A stretch of 9,428 nt of DNA from Eudoraea sp. Its GTDB lineage: Bacteria; Bacteroidota; Bacteroidia; Flavobacteriales; Flavobacteriaceae. Below are positions 7,155 to 9,428 of the stretch, piece by piece. The notes beneath the pieces were generated by a model. The model was given only the letters and a program-made list of their open reading frames with translations. It was not told the DNA's origin and searched no databases. Both the position numbers and the translations under genes were made by a program. The stretch covers positions 1 through 9,428 of the forward strand of contig JAHEBI010000061.1 of assembly GCA_024642325.1 (NCBI GenBank). Direction: 5' to 3'. How positions within the stretch are numbered: position 1 is the first letter of the stretch; every line of letters begins with the position of its first letter.

Positions 7155-7162
7155 TATATTTG
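7155..7162 (+). promoter_or_regulatory. Candidate promoter -7 element for the ebo operon
   Basis: The octamer TATATTTG matches the Bacteroidota consensus TAnnTTTG exactly and lies 56 bases before the eboA start. The nearest TTTG (7139-7142) leaves a spacer of only 12 bases, shorter than the usual 17-20, so the upstream element is weak or unconventional. A weak -33 could mean that an activator is needed, but this is inference. Confidence 0.4.
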
Positions 7163-7218
7163 TGTTACCAAAGGTTTTTCAATTGTTTAACTCCTAATTT
7201 ATATTGTAATAAGAATAT

Positions 7219-8076
7219 ATGCAGCATTTGGATACTTGTTTACAGTTATCTAAAATACTAGAGGATAGTGTATCTGAAGAAACACATATCTGGATAGAGA
7301 ACAGACTAGATTTAATTATTAAATCAAAATCGACCAAAGATCTATACCTCACGTACAGTTTAATTTCCGGAAAAATCGATCCTGCAAAAAACCCCATTAT
7401 CTCGGGGATAAATCCGGAATTAAAAGATTATCTGATTGCTCAGAATGCAAAGTTGCTGCAAATCGCCAGGATTTACCTTCTTATAAGTGTACTGGAATCG
7501 GATAAGACCTATTTTTCAACTAAAGTGGCAAATCTTATTCAGGTTGCAGATACAGGTGAGCTGGCAACTTTTTTGAAATTTTTAATTCTTTTACCCAATG
7601 CCGAAGACTATAAACAGGTAGGAGTTGAAGCATTGCGAACAAATATTGGGACTATTTTTGAAGCCATAGCATTAAACAATCCGTATCCCTCTGAATATTT
7701 TAATGATCAGCAATGGAATCAGATGTATTTGAAAGCAGCATTTATGCAACTTAATTTGGCAGAGATTTTAGATGTTGAAAAGAGAGCCAACAGTGATTTG
7801 GCGAGAATTATTTCAGATTATGCCCACGAAAGATGGGCGGCTTCAAGGACTATCGACCCTATGTTCTGGCGTCCTGTTACCGGGTTTTTGAAAGGCGAAT
7901 TATTGAAGGATATGGATCATTTGTTTAAGAGTAAAGATCAAATTGAAAACCTGGCGGCGGCACTTTGTTGTTTTTACTCCCGCGAACCGGAAGCAACCAA
8001 ACTCTTGGATAAGTATCCTGATTTGATTGAAAAAGTTGCAAATAAGTCCGTCACCTGGGAAAATTTAATAAAATAA
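7219..8076 (+). CDS. eboA: EboA domain-containing protein
   Basis: First gene of an ebo cluster. The 285-residue product is predicted to be mostly helical and soluble, with no signal peptide or clear membrane segment. It is recognised by two family signatures: the block from Y156 to M169 (YPSEYF followed by WNQM), which in relatives is written near NPYPxxYFxxxxWNQM, and DYAHERWAASR at 200-210, followed by a PMFWRPV segment where relatives have PxLWRxV. The molecular function of EboA is unknown; in cyanobacteria the ebo genes as a set have been linked to export of a scytonemin precursor to the periplasm. The ATG at 7219 follows a 165-base divergent spacer shared with miaE and a TAnnTTTG element. 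The next gene starts 3 bases after the stop, so it is operonic with eboB. The N-terminal third has no motif I can name. Confidence 0.88.
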   Translation: MQHLDTCLQLSKILEDSVSEETHIWIENRLDLIIKSKSTKDLYLTYSLISGKIDPAKNPIISGINPELKDYLIAQNAKLLQIARIYLLISVLESDKTYFSTKVANLIQVADTGELATFLKFLILLPNAEDYKQVGVEALRTNIGTIFEAIALNNPYPSEYFNDQQWNQMYLKAAFMQLNLAEILDVEKRANSDLARIISDYAHERWAASRTIDPMFWRPVTGFLKGELLKDMDHLFKSKDQIENLAAALCCFYSREPEATKLLDKYPDLIEKVANKSVTWENLIK

Positions 8077-8079
8077 GCT

Positions 8080-8988
8080 ATGGAAGATAAAATGATGATA
8101 ATTGACCCGCATGTCCATATGACCTCCAGGACAACGGATGACTATGAAGCAATGGCAGCTGCTGGAATTGTGGCAATAATTGAGCCCTCTTTTTGGTTAG
8201 GCCAGCCGCGCACCCAGGTGGGGTCATTTCAGGATTACTATAGTAGTCTTGTGGGCTGGGAGCCTTTCAGAGCCAGTCAGTTTGGTATTAAACATTATTG
8301 TACAATTGGTTTGAATTCCAAAGAAGCCAATAATGAAGCCCTGGCCGAGCAGGTTATGGAGCTTCTGCCCTTATACCTTCATAAAGAAAATGTGGTTGCC
8401 ATTGGCGAAATAGGTTATGACGATCAAACTCCGGCTGAGGATAAGTATTTCAGGGAACAGTTGGAATTGGCAAAACAACTGAATATGACCGTACAGGTTC
8501 ACACCCCTCACAGAGATAAAAAGGCAGGAACCATAAGGAGTATGGAAGTATGTGTGGAGCATAAACTTGATCCCGGCAATGTCGTTATCGATCACAACAA
8601 CGAGGAAACAGTTAAAGAAGTTTTAGACAGAGGATTTATCGCTGCTTTTACCATTTATCCCAAAACAAAAATGGGTAATGAACGCATGGTGGAAGTTGTG
8701 CGTAAATATGGGAGTTCAAATATCATAGTAGATAGTTCGGCTGATTGGGGCGTAAGCGACCCCCTGGCTGTTCCAAAAACAGCAGCTCTCATGTTCAAAC
8801 GAGGTATAGCCCGTGAAGACGTTATAAAAACCTGTTATCAAAATGCCCTCGATGCATTTGGCAAAAACGGCAAGATGAAAGAATCGGACTGGTTAAATTC
8901 TAAAGGTATTAATCAATCAATACTTTTCAATGACAATAGTGTTTTAAGAGGACAGGAGCCCCGGGTAGATACAGATCAAATTAAATAA
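8080..8988 (+). CDS. eboB: EboB, TatD-like metal-dependent hydrolase
   Basis: A 302-residue TIM-barrel hydrolase of the TatD/amidohydrolase type, assigned to EboB from its position between eboA and a UbiA-type gene. The full metal-binding set can be traced: DPHVH at 9-13 (H11 and H13), E110 in GEIGYD (109-114), H141 in VHTPH, H172 in IDHNNEE, and D218 in VDSSADWG (217-224). All expected ligands are kept, which argues for an active enzyme, not a scaffold. TatD relatives are 3'-5' exonucleases or hydrolases of diverse small molecules; the substrate of EboB is not known. The stretch WEPFRASQFG (about 60-69) and the C-terminal tail after about residue 265 look unlike general TatD nucleases. The start is 3 bases after eboA and the stop is one base before eboC. 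An alternative ATG at codon 5 or 6 is possible because the conserved strand begins there. Confidence 0.9.
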   Translation: MEDKMMIIDPHVHMTSRTTDDYEAMAAAGIVAIIEPSFWLGQPRTQVGSFQDYYSSLVGWEPFRASQFGIKHYCTIGLNSKEANNEALAEQVMELLPLYLHKENVVAIGEIGYDDQTPAEDKYFREQLELAKQLNMTVQVHTPHRDKKAGTIRSMEVCVEHKLDPGNVVIDHNNEETVKEVLDRGFIAAFTIYPKTKMGNERMVEVVRKYGSSNIIVDSSADWGVSDPLAVPKTAALMFKRGIAREDVIKTCYQNALDAFGKNGKMKESDWLNSKGINQSILFNDNSVLRGQEPRVDTDQIK

Positions 8989-8989
8989 A

Positions 8990-9428
8990 ATGAATGTTGT
9001 TCTACTGGGTTACGCAAAGCTCACAAGGCCTGCAAACTTACCTACCGCTATGGCCGATATTATGGCCGGTTCCAGTATATCGGGCTTTACTGTATTAATT
9101 ATATCGGATACCTCTTTTAATGGCCCTATCTATTTGAGTTTAATCACTCTTATTTTTGCTTCAATTTTCCTATATGCCGGAGGTGTTGTTCTAAATGACG
9201 TATTTGATTATAAAATTGATCAGATAGAACGACCCGAAAGGCCTATTCCCAAAGGTGATGTATCTCTAAAGGGAGCTGCAATATTTGGTGCCGGTTTATT
9301 ACTGTCAGGAATTATCTTAGCTTTTTACACCAATTACTTAAGTGGAATAATTGCCTTAATACTTGCTGTATCCATTTTGATTTATGATTCCGTATCGAAA
9401 AAAAATCAAATCCTGGGGCCTTTAAATA
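8990..9428 (+). CDS. eboC: EboC, UbiA-type prenyltransferase (5' part)
   Basis: An open frame of 146 codons from the ATG at 8990 runs off the right edge without a stop. It encodes an integral membrane protein of the UbiA prenyltransferase superfamily, which joins polyprenyl diphosphates to aromatic or other acceptors at the cytoplasmic membrane. The first aspartate-rich motif NDVFDYKID is at 69-77 (N69, D70, D73, D77; binds Mg-diphosphate), followed by the typical RPERPIPKG (81-89). Hydrophobic segments lie near residues 15-38, 47-69, 94-112 and 116-132. The N-terminal LTRPANLPTAMAD resembles the family's first-helix start. The gene begins one base after the eboB stop, fitting the eboA-eboB-eboC order. 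The second aspartate motif would lie outside the window, so completeness and activity cannot be judged. On its own the fragment could be called only UbiA-family; the EboC call rests on its neighbours. Confidence 0.88.
   Translation, partial: MNVVLLGYAKLTRPANLPTAMADIMAGSSISGFTVLIISDTSFNGPIYLSLITLIFASIFLYAGGVVLNDVFDYKIDQIERPERPIPKGDVSLKGAAIFGAGLLLSGIILAFYTNYLSGIIALILAVSILIYDSVSKKNQILGPLN

Noticed and set aside
8080..8988. Calling this gene a generic TatD DNase
   Set aside because: Metal ligands fit the superfamily, but its position directly between eboA and a UbiA gene favours EboB, whose substrate is unknown.
1..9428. CRISPR arrays, tRNA/rRNA genes, insertion sequences and phage genes
   Set aside because: No regularly spaced repeats, no cloverleaf-like sequences in the few short spacers, and no transposase or integrase motifs were found.

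Overview
The window reads as a chromosomal segment of an aerobic Bacteroidota bacterium, probably of the Cytophagales type. The basis is moderately AT-rich DNA, starts with no recognisable Shine-Dalgarno sequence, TAnnTTTG-type promoter elements, and protein sequences and gene neighbours familiar from that phylum. Family assignments come from recognising motifs by eye; no database search was possible. Ten complete protein genes and two cut by the window edges fill almost all of it. No RNA genes, transposons or CRISPR arrays were seen.

Layout. (1) Positions 1-2116 hold a forward run with almost no spacing: the 3' end of pyrB (aspartate carbamoyltransferase), a small STAS-like protein of unknown function, a DUF3291-family protein, and rnz (ribonuclease Z, tRNA 3' maturation). 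(2) After a 150-base spacer, 2267-6396 holds a second forward run: pdxH (pyridoxine/pyridoxamine phosphate oxidase), a SixA-like histidine phosphatase, ppk1 (polyphosphate kinase) and a Ppx/GppA phosphatase. The last three are joined by stop/start overlaps, so polyphosphate synthesis and breakdown are probably expressed together. (3) miaE (tRNA ms2io6A hydroxylase) lies on the minus strand at 6472-7053, convergent with ppx. (4) Divergent from miaE, 7219 to the window end carries the start of an ebo cluster: eboA, eboB (TatD-like metal hydrolase) and the 5' part of eboC (UbiA-type prenyltransferase).

Most of the window is housekeeping: pyrimidines, tRNA processing and modification, vitamin B6 and polyphosphate. 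The part with real unknown biology is the ebo operon. It is a widely scattered accessory cluster whose small-molecule product is not established. In cyanobacteria it has been linked to moving a scytonemin precursor to the periplasm, and a related Pseudomonas cluster has been linked to nematode repellence. The remaining ebo genes would lie just beyond the right edge. A second modest unknown is the small STAS-like gene embedded upstream of rnz.
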